Shown here: one piece after another, positions 26,611 through 35,147 of the stretch
How positions within the stretch are numbered: the first letter of the stretch is position 1
Layout of the letters: each line of letters opens with the position of its first letter
NCBI RefSeq assembly: GCF_000744105.1
Contig: NZ_JQLH01000001.1
Coordinates: 248,001 to 312,000, forward strand
From: Maribacter forsetii DSM 18668
GTDB lineage: Bacteria; Bacteroidota; Bacteroidia; Flavobacteriales; Flavobacteriaceae
Length of the DNA stretch: 64,000 nt
Reading direction: 5' to 3'
Notes under the pieces: model-generated
Database searches by the model: none
What the model was told of the DNA's origin: nothing
Seen by the model: only the letters and a program-made list of their open reading frames with translations
Position numbers and translations under genes: made by a program

Positions 26611-27789
26611 ATGATGCAAGTTTCAAATACGATTAAAACCTTATTACAACTTCTAATACTTTGTTTTTCATTGCAAAGTTTCGCTATATCTGATACTGAG
26701 CCAGAAGGAGCGGTAAGTGGTAAGGAACAGGTAGATGCCTATATTTTACATCACCTTAAAGATTCTCATGATTTTCATTTGTTCTCTTATACTAGTGATT
26801 CAGGAGAAAGAAAGCATGTTGGTTTTCCACTTCCTGTAATTCTTTGGTCAAGCAATGGTTTGGCAACTTTTATGTCATCAGAATTTCACCATGATGATAA
26901 CGGACATGTAATTGTTGAGAGAAACGGTTCTAAATTCGTAAAACTTCATAGTAAAATATATGAATTGGATGCTGGAGCATCTTCAGTGAATTTTGATGAA
27001 GAGCACCATGCTACTAATGCACATAAAGTTTTAGATTTTTCTATTACTAAGAGTGTTGTTGGGGTGTTGTTGGTAGGCTTACTTATGTTATTGGCCTTTT
27101 CTTCATTGGCAAAGCAATACGGAAAGAAAAAAATACCTACTGGTTTTGGTAGAGTGTTAGAACCATTGGTACTTTATGTAAGAGATGAGATTGCTAGACC
27201 TAATATTGGGGAAAAGCATTACAGAAGATTTACAGGATACCTATTAACGGTTTTCTTCTTTATCTGGGTGTTGAACTTATTAGGACTTACCCCATTCGGT
27301 TTTAACGTAACAGGACAAATAGCAGTAACTGCTTGTTTGGCTATTTTTACATTGATCATTTATACGGTTAGTGGAAATAAAGATTATTGGATGCACATTT
27401 TATGGATGCCAGGTGTACCTGTATTCGTAAAACCTATTTTGGCTATAATAGAATTAGCTGGTGCATTTATCATTAAACCATTTTCATTGTTAGTGCGTTT
27501 ATTCGCAAACATATCTGCAGGTCACATTGTAGTAATGAGCTTAATTGCAATTATGTTTACATTGAAAGAGAGTTTAGGTGTGGCAGGAGCTACGGGCCTA
27601 TCATTGGTATTATCATTTTTTATTACGCTTATTGAGGTTTTAGTAGCCTTCTTGCAAGCATATATTTTTACCGCGCTTTCAGCCTTGTTTATAGGTATGG
27701 CAGTTGCAGAACACGACCACGATCATGAGCATGATGAGGCGGGTCACGAAGTAGCCGATACAGAAGATGTAAGAGCGGACTTCATTTAA
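26611..27789 (+). CDS. atpB: ATP synthase F0 subunit a
   Basis: A 392-residue subunit, longer than proteobacterial homologues because of a Bacteroidetes-type N-terminal extension of about 140 residues with a signal-like segment (LLILCFSLQSFA). The essential arginine lies in the helix LVRLFANISAGHIVVMSL. The C-terminus is a His/Asp/Glu-rich tail. It forms the proton half-channels beside the c-ring. Confidence 0.97.
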   Translation: MMQVSNTIKTLLQLLILCFSLQSFAISDTEPEGAVSGKEQVDAYILHHLKDSHDFHLFSYTSDSGERKHVGFPLPVILWSSNGLATFMSSEFHHDDNGHVIVERNGSKFVKLHSKIYELDAGASSVNFDEEHHATNAHKVLDFSITKSVVGVLLVGLLMLLAFSSLAKQYGKKKIPTGFGRVLEPLVLYVRDEIARPNIGEKHYRRFTGYLLTVFFFIWVLNLLGLTPFGFNVTGQIAVTACLAIFTLIIYTVSGNKDYWMHILWMPGVPVFVKPILAIIELAGAFIIKPFSLLVRLFANISAGHIVVMSLIAIMFTLKESLGVAGATGLSLVLSFFITLIEVLVAFLQAYIFTALSALFIGMAVAEHDHDHEHDEAGHEVADTEDVRADFI

Positions 27790-27827
27790 TAAGAGTTTTT
27801 TTAATTTAATTATATAAATCAATTAGT

Positions 27828-28022
27828 ATGGTAACTTACAATTTAATTGGAGCAGGTTTAATCGTTATCGGAGCAGGTCTAGGTCTTGGTCAAATCGGTG
27901 GTAAAGCAATGGAAGGTATTGCTCGTCAACCAGAAGCGGCAGGAAAAATTCAAACTGCGATGATTATCGTAGCTGCACTTTTAGAAGGTTTAGCATTCGG
28001 TGCTTTGTTCTTAGGAAAATAA
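27828..28022 (+). CDS. atpE: ATP synthase F0 subunit c
   Basis: A 64-residue hairpin of two membrane helices joined by the polar loop ARQPEA. The ion-carrying glutamate lies in ALLEGLAFG. The Ser/Thr pair that follows the glutamate in sodium-type c subunits is absent (E-G-L instead), so proton coupling is most likely. A terminator-like hairpin follows the stop codon. Confidence 0.97.
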   Translation: MVTYNLIGAGLIVIGAGLGLGQIGGKAMEGIARQPEAAGKIQTAMIIVAALLEGLAFGALFLGK

Positions 28023-28040
28023 GAACACGAAAACCCAAAG

Positions 28041-28079
28041 ACATTTTCCTGTAACGGTTGGTTACAGGAAATGTTTTTT
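28041..28079 (+). terminator. Terminator-like hairpin between atpE and atpF
   Basis: CATTTTCCTGTAAC and GTTACAGGAAATG pair (one bulged base) around GGTTG, followed by TTTTTT. It begins 19 bp after the atpE stop and ends 33 bp before atpF. In mid-operon it would act as a partial terminator or as a 3' stabiliser for atpB-atpE transcripts. Confidence 0.75.
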
Positions 28080-28111
28080 AATTATTTGATTTAGATTTTA
28101 AAGATTAGGAT

Positions 28112-28612
28112 ATGGAAGTTTTATTGAACGATTTTTCACCAGGTTTGTTTATAGTTCAAACAATATTATTATTAGGATTGATTTTCTTAATGGTAAAATT
28201 TGCTTGGAAACCAATTTTAAACTCTTTGAACGAAAGAGAAGCTGGTATTGAAGATGCATTGGCTGCTGCTGACAAAGCACGTACAGATATGCAAAACTTA
28301 CAGGCTGATAATGAGAAGATGCTTCAAGAGGCTCGTGCTGAACGTGAGGCGATGTTGAAAGAAGCTCGTGAAATCAAAGAAAAGATGATTGCTGACTCTA
28401 AAGAGCAAGCAAAATTAGAAGGCGATAAAATGTTGAAGCAAGCACAGACCGCGATCGAAAGTGAAAAGAAAGCTGCTGTTGCTGACATTAAGAGCCAGGT
28501 TGCAGAATTGTCTGTAGCTATAGCAGAAAAAGTATTGAAAGAAGATTTATCTAGCAATGACAAGCAATTGAAATTGGTAGATACAATGTTGAGCGATATA
28601 AAACTTAACTAA
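28112..28612 (+). CDS. atpF: ATP synthase F0 subunit b
   Basis: A 166-residue stator subunit: one N-terminal membrane helix (VQTILLLGLIFLMVKFAW), then a long charged coiled coil (alanine-, glutamate- and lysine-rich) to the end. It dimerises and holds F1 against the membrane through the delta subunit. It lies 9 bp before atpH. Confidence 0.96.
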   Translation: MEVLLNDFSPGLFIVQTILLLGLIFLMVKFAWKPILNSLNEREAGIEDALAAADKARTDMQNLQADNEKMLQEARAEREAMLKEAREIKEKMIADSKEQAKLEGDKMLKQAQTAIESEKKAAVADIKSQVAELSVAIAEKVLKEDLSSNDKQLKLVDTMLSDIKLN

Positions 28613-28620
28613 AAGAAATA

Positions 28621-29160
28621 ATGAGCGAATCTAGAGCTGCATTACGTTACGCAAAGGCAATATTGGATATGGCCAAGGAAAACAAAGCCTTGGATGCTGT
28701 TGAGAAAGATATGCGTTCCATCGCCTCTACTATTTCAGATAGTAAAGAACTTAAAGATGTATTGGCTAGTCCGGTGGTTTCCGGTACTGTGAAAAAGAAT
28801 GCTTTACTTGAAATTTTCAAGGGCAGTCATTCTATTACAGAAGGAACCATTAACATGTTGGTAGACAACAAGCGTTTAGGAATGTTAAACGAGGTTGCCT
28901 TGAAGTACATTATCCTTAATGAGCAACAAAAAGGTAAAGATGTAGCTTACGTTACAACAGCAGTATCTTTAGATGCCGTAATGGAAAAGAAAATATTAAA
29001 GAAGGTTGCTGAACTTACCGGTAATGAAGTTACCATTGAAAGTAAGGTTGACGAAAGTATTATTGGAGGTTTCATCTTAAGAGTAGGAGATTTGCAGTAT
29101 GATGCTAGTGTTAGCAACAAGCTTAATAATTTAAAAAGAGAATTTTCAAATAGTCTATAA
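28621..29160 (+). CDS. atpH: ATP synthase F1 subunit delta
   Basis: A 179-residue protein with the OSCP/delta layout: an N-terminal helical domain (RAALRYAKAILDMA) and a C-terminal strand region with ESKVDESIIGGFILRVGD. It links the b stalk to alpha/beta. The 60-bp gap to atpA contains a hairpin. Confidence 0.96.
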   Translation: MSESRAALRYAKAILDMAKENKALDAVEKDMRSIASTISDSKELKDVLASPVVSGTVKKNALLEIFKGSHSITEGTINMLVDNKRLGMLNEVALKYIILNEQQKGKDVAYVTTAVSLDAVMEKKILKKVAELTGNEVTIESKVDESIIGGFILRVGDLQYDASVSNKLNNLKREFSNSL

Positions 29161-29165
29161 TAACT

Positions 29166-29210
29166 ATATAAGGCTAAGAATGGTTACATTCAATGCCTAA
29201 TATCTTATAT
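29166..29210 (+). repeat. Intercistronic hairpin between atpH and atpA
   Basis: Nested arms ATATAAG/CTTATAT (29166-29172, 29204-29210), GGC/GCC and GAATG/CATTC (29178-29182, 29187-29191, loop GTTA) could fold into one stem filling most of the gap. There is no T-run, so processing rather than termination is more likely. Confidence 0.4.
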
Positions 29211-29220
29211 CTAATTAAAA

Positions 29221-30798
29221 ATGGCAGGAGTAAAAGCCGCTGAAGTATCAGCAATTTTAAAGAAACAATTATCTGGATTTGATGCTACCGCTACTTTAGA
29301 CGAAGTAGGTACTGTGTTACAAGTTGGTGATGGTATTGCAAGAATCTACGGATTAGCGAACGCGCAATACGGAGAATTGGTTGAGTTCGAAGGCGGACTT
29401 GAAGGTATCGTTCTTAACCTTGAAGAAGACAACGTTGGTGTGGTTCTTTTAGGACCATCTAAATCAGTTGGTGAAGGTGATACCGTAAAACGTACACAAC
29501 GTATTGCTTCTGTAAAAGTTGGTGAAGGTATTGTTGGTCGTGTAGTGGATACCCTAGGTAACCCTATTGATGGTAAAGGACCTATTTCTGGTGATACTTA
29601 TGAGATGCCATTAGAGCGTAAAGCTCCAGGGGTAATCTATAGAGAGCCTGTAACTGAGCCAATGCAATCTGGTATTAAAGCAATTGATGCTATGATTCCA
29701 GTTGGTAGAGGACAAAGAGAGCTTGTTATTGGTGACCGTCAAACTGGTAAGACTACAGTTTGTATCGATACCATTCTAAACCAAAAAGAATTTTATGATG
29801 CTGGTGAGCCTGTTTACTGTATCTATGTTGCCATAGGTCAGAAAGCATCTACTGTTGCCGGTATCGCACAAGTATTGGAAGATAAAGGAGCAATGGCATA
29901 TACTACTATTGTAGCTGCCAACGCATCTGATCCTGCACCAATGCAAGTATATGCACCATTTACTGGAGCATCTATTGGAGAGTATTTCCGTGATACGGGT
30001 CGTCCTGCATTAATTATATATGATGATTTATCTAAACAAGCGGTAGCTTACCGTGAGGTGTCTCTTTTATTAAGAAGACCACCGGGACGTGAGGCTTACC
30101 CAGGTGATGTTTTCTACCTACACTCTAGATTATTGGAGCGTGCTGCAAAAGTGATCAATGATGATGATATTGCAAAAGAAATGAACGATTTGCCTGAGGT
30201 ATTAAAACCTATGGTAAAAGGTGGTGGTTCTTTAACGGCATTGCCAATTATTGAAACACAAGCGGGTGACGTTTCCGCCTATATTCCAACAAACGTTATT
30301 TCTATTACTGACGGACAAATATTCTTGGAGCAAGATTTATTCAACCAAGGTGTAAGACCGGCAATTAACGTAGGTATTTCTGTATCTCGTGTTGGTGGTA
30401 ACGCTCAGATTAAATCAATGAAGAAGGTTTCTGGTACATTGAAACTGGATCAGGCACAATTCCGTGAATTGGAAGCTTTTGCTAAGTTTGGTTCAGATCT
30501 AGATACCGCTACCTTGAACGTTATTGAAAAAGGACGTAGAAACGTAGAAATATTAAAACAAGCACAAAACGATCCTTATACTGTAGAAGATCAGGTTGCC
30601 ATTATTTACGCTGGTTCTAAGAACTTGTTAAGAGATGTACCTGTTGAAAAAGTAAAAGAGTTCGAACGTGATTATTTAGAGTTTTTGAACGCTAAGCACA
30701 GAGGTGTTCTTGATACATTGAAGTCTGGTAAATTAACCGATGAGGTTACTGATACATTGACTTCTGTTTGTAAAGAGCTTTCTGCAAAATATAAATAA
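29221..30798 (+). CDS. atpA: ATP synthase F1 subunit alpha
   Basis: A 525-residue subunit with P-loop GDRQTGKTT, the segment RPALIIYDDLSKQAVAYRE and the arginine-finger region VGGNAQIKSMKK. Length is normal. It forms the non-catalytic half of the alpha3beta3 ring. The beta and epsilon genes are not in this cluster, in line with the split atp loci of many Bacteroidetes. Confidence 0.98.
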   Translation: MAGVKAAEVSAILKKQLSGFDATATLDEVGTVLQVGDGIARIYGLANAQYGELVEFEGGLEGIVLNLEEDNVGVVLLGPSKSVGEGDTVKRTQRIASVKVGEGIVGRVVDTLGNPIDGKGPISGDTYEMPLERKAPGVIYREPVTEPMQSGIKAIDAMIPVGRGQRELVIGDRQTGKTTVCIDTILNQKEFYDAGEPVYCIYVAIGQKASTVAGIAQVLEDKGAMAYTTIVAANASDPAPMQVYAPFTGASIGEYFRDTGRPALIIYDDLSKQAVAYREVSLLLRRPPGREAYPGDVFYLHSRLLERAAKVINDDDIAKEMNDLPEVLKPMVKGGGSLTALPIIETQAGDVSAYIPTNVISITDGQIFLEQDLFNQGVRPAINVGISVSRVGGNAQIKSMKKVSGTLKLDQAQFRELEAFAKFGSDLDTATLNVIEKGRRNVEILKQAQNDPYTVEDQVAIIYAGSKNLLRDVPVEKVKEFERDYLEFLNAKHRGVLDTLKSGKLTDEVTDTLTSVCKELSAKYK

Positions 30799-30807
30799 GT
30801 TAAAAAA

Positions 30808-30876
30808 GTACTGAGTACTGAGTAAATAGTACAAAGTGTTAGAGTTACTTAATACTTTGTACTACTTACTAAATAC
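30808..30876 (+). repeat. Heptad repeat with inverted arms between atpA and atpG
   Basis: The left arm reads GTACTGA, GTACTGA, GTAAATA, GTACAAA, GTGTTAG in strict 7-bp phase. The right arm, read on the other strand, is GTATTTA, GTAAGTA, GTACAAA, GTATTAA, GTAA. GTACAAAGT (30829-30837) pairs perfectly with ACTTTGTAC (30853-30861). It sits inside the atp operon. Confidence 0.8.
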
Positions 30877-30884
30877 CGAAAAAA

Positions 30885-31748
30885 ATGGCAAATTTAAAGG
30901 AAATACGTAATAGGATTTCATCGGTTTCATCAACGATGCAGATTACCAGTGCCATGAAAATGGTATCGGCTGCAAAATTGAAAAAAGCGCAAGATGCTAT
31001 TACGGCTATGAGACCTTACGCCGATAAACTTACTGAACTATTGCAAAATTTAAGCGCTAGTTTAGAAGGTGATTCCGGAAGTGTTTATGCCGATAATCGT
31101 GCTGTGAACAAGGTTTTAGTGGTTTCAGTTACTTCTAATAGAGGTCTTTGTGGTGCTTTTAATACCAACATTTTAAAGCAATCTACTAATTTGGTCGAAA
31201 ATGTTTACGCAGGTAAACAAGTAGATTTCATAGCAGTTGGTAAAAAAGCTAATGATTATTTAGAGAAACGTTATAAAGTAATCGCTAATCACAGTGGTGT
31301 TTATGACGACTTGACTTTTGATAATGTCGCTGATATTGCTGAGAGTCTAATGGCGCTTTTTACGGAAGGTGAATATGATCGTATTGAGATTGTTTACAAT
31401 AAGTTTAAAAATGCAGCCACTCAAATTGTAATGACAGAGCAATTTTTGCCGATTGTTCCATTAGAAGAGGTTGAAGTAACAGCTAGTGCAGATTATACTT
31501 TTGAACCTTCTAAAGTGGAAATCATTGAGCAATTGATTCCTAAATCCTTAAAAACACAATTATACAAAGGTATTAGAGATTCATTTGCTAGTGAGCATGG
31601 TGCGCGTATGACCGCAATGCATAAAGCTACCGATAACGCAACAGAGATGCGTGATCAATTGAAATTAACATACAACAAAGCAAGACAAGCAGCTATTACT
31701 AACGAAATCTTAGAAATTGTTGGTGGTGCAGAAGCATTAAATAATTAA
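30885..31748 (+). CDS. atpG: ATP synthase F1 subunit gamma
   Basis: A 287-residue rotor shaft subunit. The N-terminal helix (EIRNRISSVSSTMQITSAMKMVSAAKL) and the C-terminal helix (GARMTAMHKATDNATEM) form the coiled coil inside the alpha3beta3 ring. It is the last gene of the cluster and is followed by a strong terminator at 31815. Confidence 0.97.
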   Translation: MANLKEIRNRISSVSSTMQITSAMKMVSAAKLKKAQDAITAMRPYADKLTELLQNLSASLEGDSGSVYADNRAVNKVLVVSVTSNRGLCGAFNTNILKQSTNLVENVYAGKQVDFIAVGKKANDYLEKRYKVIANHSGVYDDLTFDNVADIAESLMALFTEGEYDRIEIVYNKFKNAATQIVMTEQFLPIVPLEEVEVTASADYTFEPSKVEIIEQLIPKSLKTQLYKGIRDSFASEHGARMTAMHKATDNATEMRDQLKLTYNKARQAAITNEILEIVGGAEALNN

Positions 31749-31814
31749 TACTTCTATTGTACTTAATGACTTACTTGAGTGAAGTCATGTAAAGCTTGAA
31801 AATATATTGAATTG

Positions 31815-31845
31815 AAAACCCCACCTAAAAGTGGGGTTTTTGGTT
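31815..31845 (+). terminator. Rho-independent terminator of the ATP synthase operon
   Basis: AAAACCCCAC pairs perfectly with GTGGGGTTTT around CTAAAA, followed by TTGG. It lies 66 bp after the atpG stop. Confidence 0.92.
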
Positions 31846-31890
31846 TTATAGCTTTAAGATTACTTTTTTTATCCGACTTTTGCTTTGACC

Positions 31891-33111
31891 ATGAAATCTA
31901 AAAAAACCGCTTTACTATTTATTTTCATAACCATTCTCGTTGATGTCATTGGCATCGGTATTATACTACCTATTATTCCCGAATTGATTATGGAATTAAC
32001 GGGTGAGGGTAATCACATGGCTATTATCTATGGCATGTGGCTGACTACGGCATTTGCTGGTATGCAGTTCTTGTTTTCACCAGTGTTAGGTGAAATATCA
32101 GATCGATTTGGTAGACGCCCTATATTACTTCTCGCACTTTTAGGTTTAAGTATAGATTATTTGATTCATGCTTGGGCTCCAACAATCACTTGGTTGTTTT
32201 TAGGTCGTTTCTTAGCGGGATTTACAGGTGCCAGTTTTACTGTTGCTTCTGCATACATTGCAGATGTAAGTACCAAAGAAAATAAGGCTAAGAATTTCGG
32301 ATTAATAGGTGCTGCATTCGGAATCGGTTTTATCATAGGTCCCGGTATTGGTGGGTTTTTCGGTGAGATTAATATTCGACTTCCATTTTGCATAGCTGCA
32401 GGCTTAACATTTGCCAATTTCCTTTTTGGGTATTTCTTTGTGCCAGAATCTTTAGCACCAGAGAATAGAAGACAGATTAATTTTTCTAAAATGATTCCAG
32501 GTGTTTCTTTGTTCGCATTAAGAAACTATAAAGGTATCCTATTATTGATATCCGCTTTTTTCTTGGCAAACCTTGCAGGGCAGGCATTGCCTTCTACATG
32601 GTCTTACTACGGTATTGAGCGATATGATTGGACTCCAAAACAAATAGGATTGTCGCTAATGGTCGTAGGTTTATTGGTTGCAATCGTACAAGGGTTTTTA
32701 GTAGGTAAGATTGTAAAGAAATTTGGAAAACGTAAAGTAATTACATTCGGTTTTTTGTTATGGACGGTTGGTATGTTCTTATTTTCTTTCGCCAAAGAAC
32801 CGTGGATGCTATATGCGTTCTTAATTCCGTATGCATTGGGTGGTATTGCAGGGCCTACGGTCCAAGGTGTAATTTCTAATCAAGTATCTGAAAAAGAGCA
32901 GGGAATTTTACAGGGATCCATTACTGGTCTGGTTAGTATTACTGCCATACTTGGGCAATTCATCTTCGCGCCCGTGTTTTATTATTTTATACGCCCTGAG
33001 GGGTCAATTTACTTTCCTGGAGCACCATATGCTTTGGCGGCAGTATTTCTCTTAGCGGCTTTTATTTTAGCATCTACCGCTATAAAAAGAATGGATGTAG
33101 AACCAGAATAA
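31891..33111 (+). CDS. TetA-type MFS transporter
   Basis: A 406-residue 12-helix major facilitator of the drug:H+ antiporter-1 (TCR/TetA) group. It carries loop motif A (GEISDRFGRRP) and the exporter-type motif C region (GPGIGGFFGE). ATG 31891 is preferred over an upstream TTG at 31885. It probably exports a small hydrophobic compound with proton antiport. The resemblance to TetA does not by itself imply tetracycline resistance. It is monocistronic. Confidence 0.88.
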   Translation: MKSKKTALLFIFITILVDVIGIGIILPIIPELIMELTGEGNHMAIIYGMWLTTAFAGMQFLFSPVLGEISDRFGRRPILLLALLGLSIDYLIHAWAPTITWLFLGRFLAGFTGASFTVASAYIADVSTKENKAKNFGLIGAAFGIGFIIGPGIGGFFGEINIRLPFCIAAGLTFANFLFGYFFVPESLAPENRRQINFSKMIPGVSLFALRNYKGILLLISAFFLANLAGQALPSTWSYYGIERYDWTPKQIGLSLMVVGLLVAIVQGFLVGKIVKKFGKRKVITFGFLLWTVGMFLFSFAKEPWMLYAFLIPYALGGIAGPTVQGVISNQVSEKEQGILQGSITGLVSITAILGQFIFAPVFYYFIRPEGSIYFPGAPYALAAVFLLAAFILASTAIKRMDVEPE

Positions 33112-33182
33112 AATCTTTTTTCAATTTAGGATGTAACATTTTTTAGTTTTTGAATCTAAAGGGCAAACAAACAAAAACTCTT

Positions 33183-34028
33183 ATGATGAAAACAATTAAA
33201 AAATCACTATTTGGATTACTAATTTTATCTGCACTTTCAACAACGGCACAAGGCAATCCTTTTGAAGTAAAAGTTACTGGCGAAGGAAACCCAATTCTTC
33301 TTTTTCCTGGATTTGCGTGCACAGGTGAAGTTTGGGACGCTACGGTGGTAGAGCTATCAAAAGAATATGAATGTCATGTTTTTACTTTTGCCGGATTCGG
33401 TAACGTTGCTGCCATTGAAAAACCTTGGTTACCAAAAATAAAGGAAGGTGTTGTATCTTATATATCAGAAAATAAATTAGAAAATCCTGTTTTACTAGGT
33501 CATAGTTTAGGTGGTGCATTGGCGCTTTGGATGGCAGCAGAGGCTAATTCATATAAAGAACTGATCATTGTAGATGCTTTACCATCAACCGGTGCTTTAA
33601 TGATGCCCGATTTTAAAAGTGAGTACATGGTTTATGATTCGCCATATAATAAACAGTTATTAGTTATGAACGATACCGATTTTGAAACTAAGGTTATTCA
33701 AATGGCTAGTGGTATGACCAAAGAAAAATCAAATCAAGAAATAATTAAAAATTGGATGATTCAGGCAGATAAAGGGACCTATGTCTATGGGTATACGGAT
33801 TTATTAAAGTTAGATTTACGTGAAGATTTGTCTAAGATAAATTCTCCGGTGACTATTTTGGCGGCTACAGAACCTTATGGTTTAGAAATGGCGAAATCTA
33901 CTTATGGCCTACAGTATAAAGCGCTTGCAGCATACACCATTGAATTTGCAAATGGGTCATCACATTTTATCATGTATGATCAACCACAGTGGTTTATAGA
34001 GAATCTTAAAAATGCGTTGAAGAATTAA
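33183..34028 (+). CDS. Exported alpha/beta hydrolase
   Basis: A 281-residue hydrolase with a signal peptide (about residues 1-22, ending STTAQ), an oxyanion region LLFPGFACTGEVWD, and the nucleophile elbow GHSLGG near residue 112. The last histidine of a triad is likely in the SSHFIMYDQP segment. ATG 33183 or 33186 is preferred over a TTG-started frame at 33150, because the signal peptide then begins at once. Its stop overlaps the ATG of an ECF sigma gene (TAATG), so the two are translationally coupled. The substrate is unknown. Confidence 0.85.
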   Translation: MMKTIKKSLFGLLILSALSTTAQGNPFEVKVTGEGNPILLFPGFACTGEVWDATVVELSKEYECHVFTFAGFGNVAAIEKPWLPKIKEGVVSYISENKLENPVLLGHSLGGALALWMAAEANSYKELIIVDALPSTGALMMPDFKSEYMVYDSPYNKQLLVMNDTDFETKVIQMASGMTKEKSNQEIIKNWMIQADKGTYVYGYTDLLKLDLREDLSKINSPVTILAATEPYGLEMAKSTYGLQYKALAAYTIEFANGSSHFIMYDQPQWFIENLKNALKN

Positions 34029-34522
34029 TGAGCTCTAAAGAAATCGCATACCAGAAAATATACGAAGAAAACTACCCAAAGGTAATGCGATTATGCATGG
34101 GGTATACTGCAGGTAACGATTCTCTTGCTAAAGATCTGGTACAGGAAACATTTATAAAAATTTGGCAGAATTTAGACGGTTTTAGAAATGAAAGCGGAAT
34201 AGGGACTTGGATTTACCGTATTTGTGTAAATACCTGTTTAGCTGAAATACGGCGGGAGCGTAAAAAGGAGAGAGAACTTCAGATTGATAGTCTGCAAGTA
34301 AGTGACAGTAGTGACAACCCTGTTGAAAAAGAAGATATGCTAGTGCTATTATACAAGTGCATAAATAAACTAAGCAGCACTAATAAAGCAATTATATTAT
34401 TGGAATTGGAAGGCTTGCCCCAACTAGAGATTTCAGAAATAATTGGGATAAAACATGAAGCTGTCCGAACTAGAATTCATAGAATAAAACAACAACTTAC
34501 AAAATGTGTAAACAATGAATAA
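34028..34522 (+). CDS. ECF-family RNA polymerase sigma factor
   Basis: A 164-residue sigma-70 family factor. Region 2 is near residues 10-75 (KDLVQETFIKIWQN then WIYRICVNTCLAEIRRE), and region 4 near 110-160 (LPQLEISEIIGIKHEAVRTRIHRIKQ). It overlaps the hydrolase gene by one base and the following membrane-protein gene by 8 bases, so all three form one module. Confidence 0.92.
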   Translation: MSSKEIAYQKIYEENYPKVMRLCMGYTAGNDSLAKDLVQETFIKIWQNLDGFRNESGIGTWIYRICVNTCLAEIRRERKKERELQIDSLQVSDSSDNPVEKEDMLVLLYKCINKLSSTNKAIILLELEGLPQLEISEIIGIKHEAVRTRIHRIKQQLTKCVNNE

Positions 34523-35081
34523 TTTTGAAGATTTACAAAATAAATGGCAGAACCAATCTGAAGTTTCTGCAACAGAAGACGGATTTCAATCGCTTTTAAA
34601 AAGTGTAAAATCCATAGAACAGAAACAAAGAACAGGAAACATAGTTTTGACCCTTACTATCATTATTCTAGTTTCTTTTCTAATTTATGTTTCAGGTTAT
34701 AAGAGCGCGACATTTATGCTTGGTATTGGTTTAATGATCGGTAGTTTAATGATTAGAATTGCTATTGAATTGTTTAGTTTAAAGAGGCTGCGCACCATAA
34801 ACTTTAGTAAAGATGCAAGTACTTTTACTGAAGATTTAACTACCTATTATTCTTTTAGAAAATATACGCATTACATTATTACACCTTTAGCTCTTGTAGT
34901 TTATACCGTTGGGTTTATAATATTATTGCCATTATTTAAAGCTAGCTTATCAAACGGATTTTATGTCTATATTCTATGCTCATCAGTAGTGTTTTTAGTC
35001 CTGTTCTCTGTGTTTTTATACAAACAAGTAAAGAATGAACTTTTTAAATTGAAGCAATTGAAAATGCAAAACGGAGTATAA
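34515..35081 (+). CDS. Four-helix membrane protein, candidate anti-sigma partner
   Basis: A 188-residue protein with a cytoplasmic N-terminus of about 38 residues (MNNFEDLQNKWQNQ), then two pairs of membrane helices and a basic C-terminal tail. It shows no zinc-binding ZAS motif. The 8-bp overlap with the ECF sigma gene and the N-terminal pattern, common beside flavobacterial ECF genes, suggest it holds the sigma factor at the membrane. That role is inferred from context. Confidence 0.65.
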   Translation: MNNFEDLQNKWQNQSEVSATEDGFQSLLKSVKSIEQKQRTGNIVLTLTIIILVSFLIYVSGYKSATFMLGIGLMIGSLMIRIAIELFSLKRLRTINFSKDASTFTEDLTTYYSFRKYTHYIITPLALVVYTVGFIILLPLFKASLSNGFYVYILCSSVVFLVLFSVFLYKQVKNELFKLKQLKMQNGV

Positions 35082-35147
35082 TATTTGTGATCACGATGTT
35101 AAATGACCTATTAAACCCATATTACTTATTATCTTTATAAGAATAAT

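Noticed and set aside
27828..28022. Sodium-coupled ATP synthase
   Set aside because: The c subunit has E-G-L instead of the sodium-type E-S-T following the ion-binding glutamate.
31891..33111. Tetracycline resistance gene
   Set aside because: TetA-like fold is shared by many exporters; nothing in the context (no regulator, no mobile element) supports acquired resistance.
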